64,000 nt of DNA from Desulfotomaculum sp. (GCA_003513005.1 DOTD01000092.1:31564-95563); one strand, 5' to 3'. Positions 36,597 to 46,138 are shown, numbered from the stretch's first letter. Notes: a model not told the origin generated them from the sequence alone. Made by a program: numbers and translations.

Positions 36597-37496
36597 CTAC
36601 TTACCTAGATCAGCCTCTTTTTTCCCGGCGTCTGGAGTAAACAACTGCTGCCCGTATTTATCTACCCCAAAAGTGGAGATCGTTTTTTGAGTTGCCGGAG
36701 AAACCATAAAGTCAACAAAAGCTTTACCGCCATCTGCATTTATATTGGCGAATTTTTCTGGATTAACCTGCATTACATGATAAATATTGAGCAGGGATTT
36801 TTCGCCTTCCACTAAAATAACCAGGTGACTGAGGTTCTTTTGCTGGGCCAGGTAAGTAGCACGATCCGTCAGTGTATAACCTAACTTCTGCTCTGCTATA
36901 ATTAACGTCTGTCCCATACCCTGTCCGGTCTCCTGGTAGGTTGCTCCTGTTTTGGGGGTTATTCCTGCAGATTCCCATAACTTGAGTTCTTTCTTATGAG
37001 TTCCCGAATTATCCCCGCGGGAGATAAATATACTGCCCGATTCAGCAATTTTTTTCATAGCTTCGGAGGCAGTTTTTAAGCCGCTTATTTTTGCCGGATC
37101 ATCTTTCGGCCCTATAATAATAAAATCATTATGCATAACCAGTTGGTAATTGATTCCTGCTCCGCTGTCTACCAGCTTTTTTTCGTCGGCTGGTGAATGG
37201 ACCAGCAGTACGTCCGCCTCGCCTTTTTCGCCCATAGCCAGCGCCGCTCCCGTACCAACCGCTACGGTCTTAATCTTATAGCCGCTTTGCTTTTCAAATT
37301 CAGGAATCAGGACATCCAAAAGTCCGCTGTCCTGAGTGCTTGTTGTAGTAGCCAGAATAACATCAGCAGCTTTATTCCCTTCCGCAGCCTTATTTTCTTC
37401 CGCAGCCGGTTTAGGATTTTTGTTTACACAGCCCACCAGGCTCAGCAGAATTAAAAAAGCGGCTGTCAACACTAACCATTTAGTTTTTGAAAACAT
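36597..37496 (-). CDS. tupA: Tungstate-binding lipoprotein TupA
   Basis: A 299-residue lipoprotein with signal peptide and lipobox LSLVGC (Cys near 23). The mature part opens with ILATTTSTQDSGLLD, the TTTS-type oxyanion loop characteristic of TupA, which binds tungstate far more tightly than molybdate. GTGAALAMGEKGEADVLLVHSP and SRGDNSGTHKKE complete the ligand site. First gene of tupABC-moeA-moeA, downstream of a Moco/Tuco riboswitch, so uptake is probably shut when the cofactor is plentiful. Confidence 0.9.
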   Translation of the reverse strand: MFSKTKWLVLTAAFLILLSLVGCVNKNPKPAAEENKAAEGNKAADVILATTTSTQDSGLLDVLIPEFEKQSGYKIKTVAVGTGAALAMGEKGEADVLLVHSPADEKKLVDSGAGINYQLVMHNDFIIIGPKDDPAKISGLKTASEAMKKIAESGSIFISRGDNSGTHKKELKLWESAGITPKTGATYQETGQGMGQTLIIAEQKLGYTLTDRATYLAQQKNLSHLVILVEGEKSLLNIYHVMQVNPEKFANINADGGKAFVDFMVSPATQKTISTFGVDKYGQQLFTPDAGKKEADLGK

Positions 37497-37564
37497 AAAA
37501 TCCCCTCCAAAATTAATCTATTGATTGGATTACTACAAACCCCTGCCTCCCGGTCCATTTGATC

Positions 37565-37601
37565 AAAAAGGCCGAGTCCGCATTCAGAAGCAGACCCGGC
37601 C
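37565..37601 (-). terminator. Riboswitch-linked terminator before tupA
   Basis: On the minus strand a 12-bp stem (37601-37570, two G-U pairs, loop TTCTGA) is followed by five T. It lies between the aptamer and tupA, as for transcriptional control. Confidence 0.8.
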
Positions 37602-37609
37602 AATTTAAG

Positions 37610-37714
37610 CCGATCCAATTCATCTCCTTTCCAATGCGGGAGGCGCATCAGTTTCCCTCAGCGCCCATCGTCCTAATATTCATACCACATCGGCTAACAG
37701 AACATTAGGATCGG
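37610..37714 (-). promoter_or_regulatory. Moco/Tuco-type riboswitch upstream of tupA
   Basis: Outer stem CCGATCC (37714-37708) with GGATCGG (37616-37610). Inside lie GGGAAAC, TGCGCCTCCC and GGAAAGGAG in the order of the Moco family. The terminator begins 9 nt downstream. Confidence 0.82.
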
Positions 37715-37987
37715 AGATAAGTTTATATTAAAGGATATAATTAGACATTGAAAACCTGTTTTCCTGCTTCGTGAAGAAAACTTTTCCGGATAATAGATAT
37801 TTTGAAAAATTACAGGAAATACGAACCCGTTTTATCAATCCATCTATACGGGTAAATGGGTCATTTATGAATGTATTTTTTGCAATTGGCTCGTTGAATC
37901 ATAATAAAAAAAATTTTCCTGTTAGAAGGATTTCAAGCTTTAAATGTAGAAAAAGAAATTTAAGTACAAATAAATAACAATATATTA

Positions 37988-38087
37988 CAATTTTCGAGCT
38001 TCTGAACCTAAAGCCGAAGGCTAGGGATCTTGGGCCGATAGAGTATAGCTGGAAACGGTTGTGCTTCCCGATGCGGAAAGAAAATTG
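37988..38087 (+). promoter_or_regulatory. Divergent Moco/Tuco-type riboswitch upstream of the PKD/SLH gene
   Basis: Outer stem CAATTTTC (37988-37995) with GAAAATTG (38080-38087). Inside are CTGGAAAC, TGCTTCCC and GCGGAAAG, a variant of the family signature. A T run begins only 4 nt after the closing stem. The preceding 37715-37987 has no supported gene. Confidence 0.6.
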
Positions 38088-38107
38088 GAGTTTTTTTGTG
38101 TATTCGG

Positions 38108-38138
38108 GCTGAACTTTTTCTAAGGTTTAGCTTTTTTA
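38108..38138 (+). terminator. First terminator in the PKD/SLH leader
   Basis: GCTGAAC (38108-38114) pairs with GTTTAGC (38125-38131), then TTTTTT. Confidence 0.7.
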
Positions 38139-38149
38139 TTACACTAACT

Positions 38150-38180
38150 GTCAGTTGCCTTTCGGCGGCTGGCTTTTTTT
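38150..38180 (+). terminator. Second terminator in the PKD/SLH leader
   Basis: A 10-bp stem (38150-38159 with 38164-38173, loop TTTC, three G-U pairs) followed by seven T. Two terminators in series lie between riboswitch and gene. Confidence 0.75.
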
Positions 38181-38191
38181 ATTTATGAATT

Positions 38192-38259
38192 TTCCAAAAA
38201 GGCTGCTGGCCGGGCTTCATCCTAAAGAAGGCGTTTTTATTATATTGTCCTTTTTGGAA
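38192..38259 (+). repeat. 11-bp inverted repeat in the PKD/SLH leader
   Basis: TTCCAAAAAGG (38192-38202) is complementary to 38249-38259, with 46 nt between. It may be another leader structure just before the gene at 38326. Confidence 0.45.
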
Positions 38260-38325
38260 TGGGTTAGTATGACATGGGTCTTTAAATTAATAAAAAATAA
38301 AAAATAAAGGGGTGGGAGGAAAGAT

Positions 38326-40167
38326 ATGTCTATCTTTAAAGGGAAAGGAACACGATTTTTTCTGCTGGTTATGTTTTTATTAATGTTTACAGTGTTTTTT
38401 GCCACTAAAGTTAGCGCATCATCAACTAATTTAACAATTAAAAAGCTTGCTTCCGACGGTACAACTATAATTTCCGAGGAGACAACACTCAATTATCATA
38501 GGCTGAAGGACAACTTACCCGTGATGGGCGACGGGATAAAGCACTATTACCACCAGGGTCCGGTATTTATTGACGATGCTGATGAAGAAACAGAGCAAAT
38601 GCTCCGTTGGAACCAGGAGGAAAATAAAAACGTCCAGGAAAAGGATATGGGCGCCCTTATGGGTACCAACTTAATAGACCTGTGTGATCTTGTTGGGGGC
38701 ATGTCGCCAGACGACACAATAAAAATAAAGGCAAGCGACGGTTTTAACAAAACATTTGCCTATAAAAACGTATACGAGTACTCAGACAAAGAAGGACCCA
38801 TGGTTATTTGCTGGCACAAGGACGGCTTGTATCCTGATACCGGGTACACGGAAGGTATGCGTCTGGTCTGGTTTGCCGATGCTTCAACCAATCCGTGGGG
38901 CATCAATGCTTTTGGCAACTGGGACTGGCATGAAGCCGCTGATCCAGAATACTGGTATTATTTCGTGAGTGGCAATGAGAGTTATCCGACAACCACCGGG
39001 CTTTCGGTACAGGAAGTTTCTGAGTTAATTATCTACAGCAACGAAAATATCCCGCTAGCGCCTGAGGCGGCTTTTTCTTCCGATAAAACCTCCGGTCAGG
39101 CGCCGCTTACAGTTCAATTTACTGATCTATCCACAAATTCACCCGCGTCATACGCATGGGATCTAGACGGTAACGGATCGACTGATTCTACAGAGAAAAA
39201 TCCATCATACGAGTACAGTGAAGCAGGATCATATACTGTTACGCTCACAGTAGTAAATGCCGCCGGCAGTGATCAGGAAGTTAAAGCTGACTATATTACG
39301 GTTACAGCGAAGCCTACCGGCGGCGGTGGCGGCGGTGGCGGCGGCGGCAGCAGCAGCGGCAATAAAACTGTTCCAACGGCTGCGTTCATAGCCGCTCCGG
39401 CAAGTGGTGAGGCGCCGCTTATTGTCAATTTCACTGATGCATCCAAAGGCACAACTCCGCTGACTTATGCATGGGACTTTGATAACGATGGCACAGTAGA
39501 TTCTAATGAGCAGAATCCATCACATCAGTACGATACTGCAGGCGCTTATTCAGTCAAGCTCACAGTAAAAAATGACGCCGGAAGTGATGATGAGGTCAAG
39601 GAGAGCTTAATTAAAGTAGAACCTAAAAAGCAAACAGGATTTATTGAATCAAAACAGGCTTTAAACGATATTTCAGGCCACTGGGCTAAAGGAAACATAG
39701 AAAAATTAGCAGCAACAGGGGCCGTAAGCGGCTATCCCGACAAAACCTTTAAGCCCGACGCAACCATTACCAGGGCTGAGTTTGTAACAATCTTGGTGAA
39801 GGCTTTTGAATTTGCCCCTCAAGCCGGCAAAGTATTTGCTGATACGGCCAGCCACTGGGCTAAAAACTTTATTGCCACAGCAGCGGCCCTGGGTATTGCG
39901 GGTGGGTACGACGACAATAACTTTGGTCCGGATGACCTGATTACCCGTGAACAGATGGCTGTTATGATTGCAAAGGCAAAAAAACTTGACCTGATTAATG
40001 GAGAGACGGCATTTGCCGACAAGGACAGTATTTCCGAATGGGCTGAAGGAGCAGTATTTGCAGCAGTTACGAACAAGATCATGCAGGGTTATCCTGATAA
40101 TACATTCCGGCCTCTGGGCAATGCAACAAGGGCTGAGGCTGTGACTGCCATAGTAAAGTCAAAATAA
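38326..40167 (+). CDS. Surface protein: Moco-fold-like module, two PKD domains, three SLH repeats
   Basis: A 613-residue secreted protein with a signal peptide (1-31). Residues 33-240 form a module with KHYYHQGPVF, GTNLIDLCDLVGGM and MRLVWFADAS that recurs in three other genes here; I compare it to the sulfite-oxidase-type molybdopterin fold, without a cofactor Cys. PKD domains lie at about 248-330 and 350-433, joined by a Gly-rich linker. Three SLH repeats at about 445-613 anchor it to wall polymers. ATG 38326 has GGGAGG upstream. Riboswitch control and neighbours (tupA, wtpABC) suggest metal-oxyanion or cofactor capture at the surface; not proven. Confidence 0.78.
   Translation: MSIFKGKGTRFFLLVMFLLMFTVFFATKVSASSTNLTIKKLASDGTTIISEETTLNYHRLKDNLPVMGDGIKHYYHQGPVFIDDADEETEQMLRWNQEENKNVQEKDMGALMGTNLIDLCDLVGGMSPDDTIKIKASDGFNKTFAYKNVYEYSDKEGPMVICWHKDGLYPDTGYTEGMRLVWFADASTNPWGINAFGNWDWHEAADPEYWYYFVSGNESYPTTTGLSVQEVSELIIYSNENIPLAPEAAFSSDKTSGQAPLTVQFTDLSTNSPASYAWDLDGNGSTDSTEKNPSYEYSEAGSYTVTLTVVNAAGSDQEVKADYITVTAKPTGGGGGGGGGGSSSGNKTVPTAAFIAAPASGEAPLIVNFTDASKGTTPLTYAWDFDNDGTVDSNEQNPSHQYDTAGAYSVKLTVKNDAGSDDEVKESLIKVEPKKQTGFIESKQALNDISGHWAKGNIEKLAATGAVSGYPDKTFKPDATITRAEFVTILVKAFEFAPQAGKVFADTASHWAKNFIATAAALGIAGGYDDNNFGPDDLITREQMAVMIAKAKKLDLINGETAFADKDSISEWAEGAVFAAVTNKIMQGYPDNTFRPLGNATRAEAVTAIVKSK
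39700..40160 (+). repeat. SLH-coding repeat shared with 44080-44550 and 45990-46115
   Basis: The DNA for the SLH repeats here is nearly identical over long stretches to that in the 1418-residue gene, and its first part recurs at the end of the phosphoesterase gene. These are ready substrates for recombination between the surface-protein genes. Confidence 0.7.
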
Positions 40168-40303
40168 ATAAAGGTTATTGATAAATGATTTTTCGTGACG
40201 CCTGAACAAGGAAAACCTTGTAAAAACCGGAAGGGGGAGTGAAGTTAGTCGAACTTTAAAATAAGAAGATCAAAAATGTTCAAAGAAAGGGGATGGGAAA
40301 TTA

Positions 40304-43300
40304 ATGAGCAGACTTAAAAAAGTTTTGGGGAGCATCTTGTTCGCACTGCTTCTATTGCTTCCCGTGACATTTTCACCAGCAAAAGCAAGCGCAGAAAACG
40401 TTTATGCAGACTTTCCAATTCAACTAATCGGTACGTCAACCATTGACATGAGTAAAGCCGGCATGGAGGCCTTACTAAACACGGCCAATACCTATACTGA
40501 CGGAAATGGGAATATCTTTGAAGGCGTACCACTGCGGCAACTGATTGCCAAAATTGATGACAATGATCCTGCCACGCTGAACAATTCACTTTTGGGGACT
40601 TACAATATTGAGTTTACCGGGTTAAACCAGGATGGGACTGACTATGTAAAGACAGCTGCCGCAGGCAACTGGTCCTCCTATTTTACAGGCGGAAGTATTG
40701 ACACCGACGATGTGTTTATAGCTACCAAGGTAAAGAAAGGCGGAACGGGTGATTTTGTAGATTTGCCTGAGGTAAGTGTAAACAATGCGGCAAAGAACTG
40801 GAGGCCGGGTATAGTCAGCGGCAGTTTAATAACCGGATCAGGAAACCGTGTCGGCGGATTGTATAAAATCAGGCTGACTGGTCTTCCCCAGGGAGTACCG
40901 GTAGCTGCGTTCACAGCAGCCCCGACGACCGGCGAAGCGCCGCTGACAGTCAACTTTACAAATCAATCAACAGGCACAGCACAGCTCGCCTATGCGTGGG
41001 ATTTCAACAATGACGGCACGGTGGATTCTACAGAGCAGAACCCAACTTATATTTATGAAACAGCCGGTACATACACAGTCAAACTGACGGTGACCGATGC
41101 CGGCGGCAGTGACGAAGAAATTAAAACTGGCTATATAACTGTAAATACAGAAGATAATCCTACTGATTGGACTCTTCAATTATCTGGGGCAAAGGACATG
41201 CCCGTAACCAAAGCTTTCTTTGAAGCCGGTCTCGCATGCGCGGGTTCAGGTCACTACAGGGAATGGACTGATATTGATGGTAATGTCTGGGGTGGTGTAC
41301 CGCTCTGGCTGCTCGTTGGGATGATCGACGACAACCCCGATGTGGGTCCATACCACTATAACTTTAACGATGACCTTGCTGCACAAAATTACGAAGTTAA
41401 CGTTATATCTGGAGACGGTTGGTCGGCAACCCTTGAAAGCTCAGCAATTGCCCGCAACGACGGTTATATTGTTGCTAACACACTTAACGGGAAACCGCTT
41501 CCGGCTCGGACCGAAAAAGAAAAACCGTGCTGGCCGCTACATCTGAAAGGTTCTGCAGTATTTGGGGGACAACAGGTCGGCAATATTGTTCGGATCGAGT
41601 TATCGGGACTTCCCGGGCCATCTGAAGGATGGACTTTGCAATTGATGGGAGATATAGGCGATACCATTACTCAAGAAGAATTTGAAGCTGGCCTTGCATG
41701 CGCTGGTTCAGGTCACTACAAGGAATGGAAAGATATTGACAACAACACTTGGTCCGGCGTGCCCCTATGGGTACTCTTAGGCGTGGTGGATGATCTTGAA
41801 ACAGGTAACCACTGGACATTCAATGATACGGTTGCCGCGAATGTCTATTCCGTAAATGTAATTGCAGGCGATAATTTTACAAAGACTTTTAGCAGCACAG
41901 ATATAGCCAGAAGTGACAACTTTATTGTCGCTAATAAGATAAACGGCGCTTATCTTACTGATTCATGGCCGCTGCGCCTTGTAGGCGCCGGTGTTACAAA
42001 AGCTGATGGATCACTTGGCGGTAAGAGCATTGGTAATATCGTAAAGATAGAAATACCGGAGCTACAGACACCGCCGGCAGAGCCCGGCAGTTGGAATCTT
42101 GCGTTAAGCGGAAAGATTAGTGATGTTATCTCACAGGCCGAGTTCGAGGCCGGCCTGGCCTGTCCTGCTGCCGGGCACTCGGCGGAATGGAAAGATATTG
42201 ACGGCAATGTCTGGTCAGGTATGCCTCTTTGGCTTCTGGCAGGCTGGGTGGATGACAGGCTGCCGCATGGTTACAATGCTAACCAGGCAAGCGCCGGCTA
42301 CACAGTTATAGTTAAAGCTGTAGACGGCTATAACAAGGAGTTTGCCAGCGCGGATATCGCCCGGAGCAGCGATTATATCATCGCTGATAAATGCAATGGT
42401 GAACCGCTTACCAAGAAATGGCCGCTGCGCCTCGTGGGCGCCGGTGTAACTAAGGATGACGGAACCTTAAGCGGTTACAGCGTCGGGAATATCGCAGAGA
42501 TAGAACTGACCAATTTTCAGACTGCCCTGCCCATACCCGAGGTTCACATCGTCAAGTATGCCGAAGATCGAACCACTGTAATCGGAGAGACGTACGTTAA
42601 TTACTTATGGATGCAGGATAACCTTGACGTGATTGGTGACGGAAAAACAATATACCGCTATGAAGGTATCACGAACAACCCGGAAGATGTGTGGGACGCT
42701 GCTGAGACGTACCCCGGCGGTTATAAAATAGCAAATGCCGTGAAAGGTACTCGTGTCAGAGATCTCTGCGATCTTGCCGGAGGTATGGGCGCAGGCACAG
42801 AGATAACATTTACCGCCAAAGACGGATATGAGACTACGCTTCCCTATGCGTCTATCTACACCAATCCAGCAGTGCAGGAACGCCAGGGAGATGCAATACT
42901 GGCCTGGTGGGGTGATGGAAAATACGTGCCCTATTATGCGGACGGCATGCGGTTGTTCTTTACACCGAATGGCGACAATGTTTACGGACAATGGGATATG
43001 CACGAGACGCTTCCTCCAAATTATTGGCACTATTATTACAGTGATGGAGTTCAGTACCCTTCATGCGCCGGTTTGACTTCAAAGTGGATTACCGGCATAA
43101 AGATATATTCCGTTCCTGCCGGTGACTGGACATTAAAGCTTGATGGCAGGGATGTAGGCGGCATCTATTATGATGTAAGCAAAACCTATTTCGAGCAGGC
43201 CCTGGCCTGTCAATTTGGATCTAACCATAAGGTATCCTACACAGATTCCGAAAACCGAATTTGGGAAGGTATGCCTCTCTGGTTCCTGGCCGGGTTTATT

Positions 43301-44560
43301 GATGACACCGACCAGCATTCCGGCAACGCCTTTAATGATAAAATGGCAGCCACGGGATACAACGTGGTCATTACATCAGCCGACGGCCATTCAATAACAA
43401 TCTCCAGCAAGAATATCATCAGGAACAACAACTATATTATTGCCAATTCGCTGAACGGGGCAACTATTCCTGATTCTGATAACGACTGGCCGCTCAAGTT
43501 GGTCGGCCCGTCTGTCAATGACGCATTATCTGTTTCTCAGATTAAAAGCATTAAGCTGGTCAAAGTTTCTCATGATGGCGGCGGTAGTGGTGGCGGCGGA
43601 GCAACAACACCAAATCCAGTTAATTCCACCACCGGGTCTGCCACAGTTACTCCCAGCGCGGGCGGGACTATCGGCCTGGGCAGTAGCGCCACGGTAACGA
43701 TACCAGCCAACGCACTGAATGGCACAGCTTCTGTCACGGTTACAGTGCAGCAGTTGAACTCGTTCCCAGCAACTCCAGCGGGCGCCGAACTGGCCAGTGA
43801 AGTGTACGAGTTTACAGTAGGAAACAATGCCACTTATAACTTTAGCGCCAGTGTCGGCATCACCCTTAGCTTTAACACTTCCGCCATCGGTGAAGGTGAA
43901 ACAGCGGCCGTATTCTACTATGACGAAGCTCACAGCCAATGGATCAACCTCGGTGGGGTTGTGACCGGCTCGACTATTACAGTGCAGGTTAATCACTTTA
44001 CCAAGTATGCCGTGTTTGCCGTGAAAAAGACAGGAAGCTTAAACGACATTACCGGTCACTGGGCGGAAGCTAATATCGCAAAACTAGTGGGCCTTGGCGC
44101 CCTTAGCGGTTACCCGGACGGAAGTTTTAAACCGGACGCAACCATCACTAGGGCTGAGTTTGTTACTATCTTGGTGAGAGCTTTTGAATTTGCCCCTCAA
44201 GCCGGCAAAGCATTTGCCGATACTGCCAACCACTGGGCTAAAGACTTTATTGCTACAGCAGCGGCCTTGGGCATTGTAGACGGGTATGACGATAATAACT
44301 TTGGTCCGGACGATTTGATTACCCGCGAACAGATGGCTGTTATGATTGCAAGGGCATTAAAACTCGACCAAATTTATGGAGAAACGGCATTTGCCGACAA
44401 GAACAGTATCTCCGAATGGGCTAAGGTAGCCGTATTTGCAGCAGTTAAGAACAAGATTATGCAGGGTTATCCTGATAATACATTCCGGCCTCAGGGCAAC
44501 GCAACAAGGGCTGAGGCTGTAACCGTCATAGTTAATGCCATGGGCCTGCTGAATAAATAA
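40304..44560 (+). CDS. Giant SLH surface protein with repeated sulfite-oxidase-fold-like modules
   Basis: A 1418-residue secreted protein: signal peptide (1-31), a first module (32-196), PKD (199-281), modules at about 288-441, 442-593 and 595-740, a module of the HYYHQGP type (746-939), another module (941-1090), a ZU5-like beta domain (1095-1240) and three SLH repeats (1245-1418). Four modules keep LAC then G/SxH (ACAGSGH twice, ACPAAGH, ACQFGSNH), followed by W.G(V/M)PLW.L and a closing WPL.LVG, reminiscent of the CAGN...W.GV.L order of sulfite oxidases, whose Cys binds molybdenum. Catalysis is not implied; cofactor or oxyanion binding is my inference. The start is ATG 40304 with AAAGGGG upstream. 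Confidence 0.75.
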   Translation: MSRLKKVLGSILFALLLLLPVTFSPAKASAENVYADFPIQLIGTSTIDMSKAGMEALLNTANTYTDGNGNIFEGVPLRQLIAKIDDNDPATLNNSLLGTYNIEFTGLNQDGTDYVKTAAAGNWSSYFTGGSIDTDDVFIATKVKKGGTGDFVDLPEVSVNNAAKNWRPGIVSGSLITGSGNRVGGLYKIRLTGLPQGVPVAAFTAAPTTGEAPLTVNFTNQSTGTAQLAYAWDFNNDGTVDSTEQNPTYIYETAGTYTVKLTVTDAGGSDEEIKTGYITVNTEDNPTDWTLQLSGAKDMPVTKAFFEAGLACAGSGHYREWTDIDGNVWGGVPLWLLVGMIDDNPDVGPYHYNFNDDLAAQNYEVNVISGDGWSATLESSAIARNDGYIVANTLNGKPLPARTEKEKPCWPLHLKGSAVFGGQQVGNIVRIELSGLPGPSEGWTLQLMGDIGDTITQEEFEAGLACAGSGHYKEWKDIDNNTWSGVPLWVLLGVVDDLETGNHWTFNDTVAANVYSVNVIAGDNFTKTFSSTDIARSDNFIVANKINGAYLTDSWPLRLVGAGVTKADGSLGGKSIGNIVKIEIPELQTPPAEPGSWNLALSGKISDVISQAEFEAGLACPAAGHSAEWKDIDGNVWSGMPLWLLAGWVDDRLPHGYNANQASAGYTVIVKAVDGYNKEFASADIARSSDYIIADKCNGEPLTKKWPLRLVGAGVTKDDGTLSGYSVGNIAEIELTNFQTALPIPEVHIVKYAEDRTTVIGETYVNYLWMQDNLDVIGDGKTIYRYEGITNNPEDVWDAAETYPGGYKIANAVKGTRVRDLCDLAGGMGAGTEITFTAKDGYETTLPYASIYTNPAVQERQGDAILAWWGDGKYVPYYADGMRLFFTPNGDNVYGQWDMHETLPPNYWHYYYSDGVQYPSCAGLTSKWITGIKIYSVPAGDWTLKLDGRDVGGIYYDVSKTYFEQALACQFGSNHKVSYTDSENRIWEGMPLWFLAGFIDDTDQHSGNAFNDKMAATGYNVVITSADGHSITISSKNIIRNNNYIIANSLNGATIPDSDNDWPLKLVGPSVNDALSVSQIKSIKLVKVSHDGGGSGGGGATTPNPVNSTTGSATVTPSAGGTIGLGSSATVTIPANALNGTASVTVTVQQLNSFPATPAGAELASEVYEFTVGNNATYNFSASVGITLSFNTSAIGEGETAAVFYYDEAHSQWINLGGVVTGSTITVQVNHFTKYAVFAVKKTGSLNDITGHWAEANIAKLVGLGALSGYPDGSFKPDATITRAEFVTILVRAFEFAPQAGKAFADTANHWAKDFIATAAALGIVDGYDDNNFGPDDLITREQMAVMIARALKLDQIYGETAFADKNSISEWAKVAVFAAVKNKIMQGYPDNTFRPQGNATRAEAVTVIVNAMGLLNK

Positions 44561-44631
44561 TCGCCGGTCTTTTAATGGGTCCCAGCTTTTAACTGTAGAG
44601 CATTTTTCAGAATGAGTCAGGTTTTGTGGGA

Positions 44632-44663
44632 ATAGTAAGGGCGGTTGACGCCGCCCTTACTAT
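44632..44663. repeat. 13-bp perfect inverted repeat in the intergenic region
   Basis: ATAGTAAGGGCGG (44632-44644) and its complement (44651-44663) with a 6-nt loop. No T run follows on either strand, so it is not a standard terminator. It lies 71 bp after the giant surface gene. Confidence 0.6.
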
Positions 44664-44739
44664 AGTACTCTTTGGGATAAATTGTAAAACAATAAATAGA
44701 ATTATTTTGCCTGCCAAAGAAGTAAAAGAGGTAAGAGCA

Positions 44740-46125
44740 ATGGCCGGATCCAAAAGTATATGGGTGCAGTTGCCATTTCTGCAAGTAATCACAATACTGT
44801 TTTTGCTTGCCTTTGTATTTATTTTACCTCAATCAGTTAACTGCAGAGATTATGCGGATGAAAGCAACGGTTATAACAAAACTCCCGGAAACCCGCCCAT
44901 ATTGCTTTGGGGTCCGTATATCACAGGGACTAATGAAAATAGCGCTGTGGTAAATATAAAAACCAATACCGCATCAAGAGTAACCGTCCATTATTGCACT
45001 GAAGCATATTACAATGCCAACGCTTCCTATGATAACAGCGCCTCTGACAATGTTTACAGCTTAATGCATCACGTTGCTCTTTCCGGACTTGAGGCAGGGA
45101 CTACATACCATTATCAGGTATGTTATGACAGAGAACAAACCGGGGACTTGCGATTCTCTACGTTTCCAAAATCAGGTCCTTTTAGTTTCATTGTCTATGG
45201 AGATACCCAGGATGAGCCGCCAAATTTTAGTCAGGAAGAAAGGCATAAACTTGTTGCAGACCGGATAGCCCAGGAAGAGAATATTCTTTTTGTAATCAAT
45301 ACGGGCGACCTGGTAAATGACGGTAATGACGCCCATAATTGGGATAGATTTTTCGATGCCATACGCTTAATGGCAACCGGGACAACCATTTTTCCCGTGC
45401 ATGGAAACCATGATGGTAACTCTCTTTATTTCGATATATTCGGAGTCTCACCATATTACTCTTTTGATTGCGCCGGTTCCCATTTTACAGTAATTGATTC
45501 CGTACATCGCACCCCTGAACAGACTGAATGGCTGAATACTGACCTGGATAATAACATGAAATGGAAATTTGTTTTTTTTCACCACCCTTTTTATACATCA
45601 GAGTCCAATCATTTCGGCGGTTGGGAAAACCTCAGGAACGAGTGGGAGGAAACATTTATTTCCAGAGGAGTAAGCGCTGTGTGGAACGGTCATATTCACG
45701 CTTATGAGCGGTATTTGGAAAAAGGCATCCAGTATATGGTTGTCGGGATCGGCGGCGGACCTTACACTACACTAGATAAGGTCAAATTCACAGGGTATCA
45801 AAAAAGCTTTGAACGAATCCTGGGCTATTCCAAAGTAAGTGTAGACCCTGTCACAGGATCGGTATTCATAAAGGTCATTAAAGCAGCGGAGATATCTCAG
45901 GATGGGAAAGACGTAAAAGTATTTCCCCGGGGAACTGTTGTTGATGAACATATCCTGTCTTCTCCTTTAGTGGATTTAAAGAACGTATATGCCTGTCCTG
46001 ACAATACCTTTAAACCGGATACAGCAATTACCAGGGCGGAGTTTGTTACTATCCTGGTGAAAGCATTTGAATTTCTCCCTCAAGCAGGCAAAGTGTTTGC
46101 TGATACGGCCAACTCGGATTATTAA
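44740..46125 (+). CDS. Secreted purple-acid-phosphatase-like metallophosphoesterase with truncated SLH end
   Basis: A 461-residue protein from ATG 44740 (GAGGT upstream), with a signal anchor at about 8-32 and an Ig/FN3-like N-terminal domain (GPYITGTNENSAVV, LEAGTTYHYQV). The calcineurin-type core carries GDTQ, GDLVNDG, GNHD, HHPFY and GHIHAYER, all metal-binding motifs in order. The C-terminus breaks off inside the first SLH repeat (PDNTFKPDTAITRAEF to FADTANSDY), so it lacks the usual three repeats and may not be wall-anchored. Likely a phosphomonoesterase or nucleotidase at the surface. The truncated end matches DNA of the neighbouring SLH genes, a sign of recombination. Confidence 0.82.
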   Translation: MAGSKSIWVQLPFLQVITILFLLAFVFILPQSVNCRDYADESNGYNKTPGNPPILLWGPYITGTNENSAVVNIKTNTASRVTVHYCTEAYYNANASYDNSASDNVYSLMHHVALSGLEAGTTYHYQVCYDREQTGDLRFSTFPKSGPFSFIVYGDTQDEPPNFSQEERHKLVADRIAQEENILFVINTGDLVNDGNDAHNWDRFFDAIRLMATGTTIFPVHGNHDGNSLYFDIFGVSPYYSFDCAGSHFTVIDSVHRTPEQTEWLNTDLDNNMKWKFVFFHHPFYTSESNHFGGWENLRNEWEETFISRGVSAVWNGHIHAYERYLEKGIQYMVVGIGGGPYTTLDKVKFTGYQKSFERILGYSKVSVDPVTGSVFIKVIKAAEISQDGKDVKVFPRGTVVDEHILSSPLVDLKNVYACPDNTFKPDTAITRAEFVTILVKAFEFLPQAGKVFADTANSDY

Positions 46126-46138
46126 GGAGTGCAGTTAT

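Noticed and set aside
37771..37977. 68-codon ORF between two divergent riboswitches
   Set aside because: No ribosome site or family; composition looks non-coding.
40168..40303. Possible riboswitch in the leader of the giant surface gene
   Set aside because: Short hairpins only; none of the GGGAAAC/TCCC/GGAAAGG signature.
43526..43996. 156-codon antisense ORF in the giant surface gene
   Set aside because: Shadow of repetitive Gly/Thr/Val-coding DNA; no start signal.
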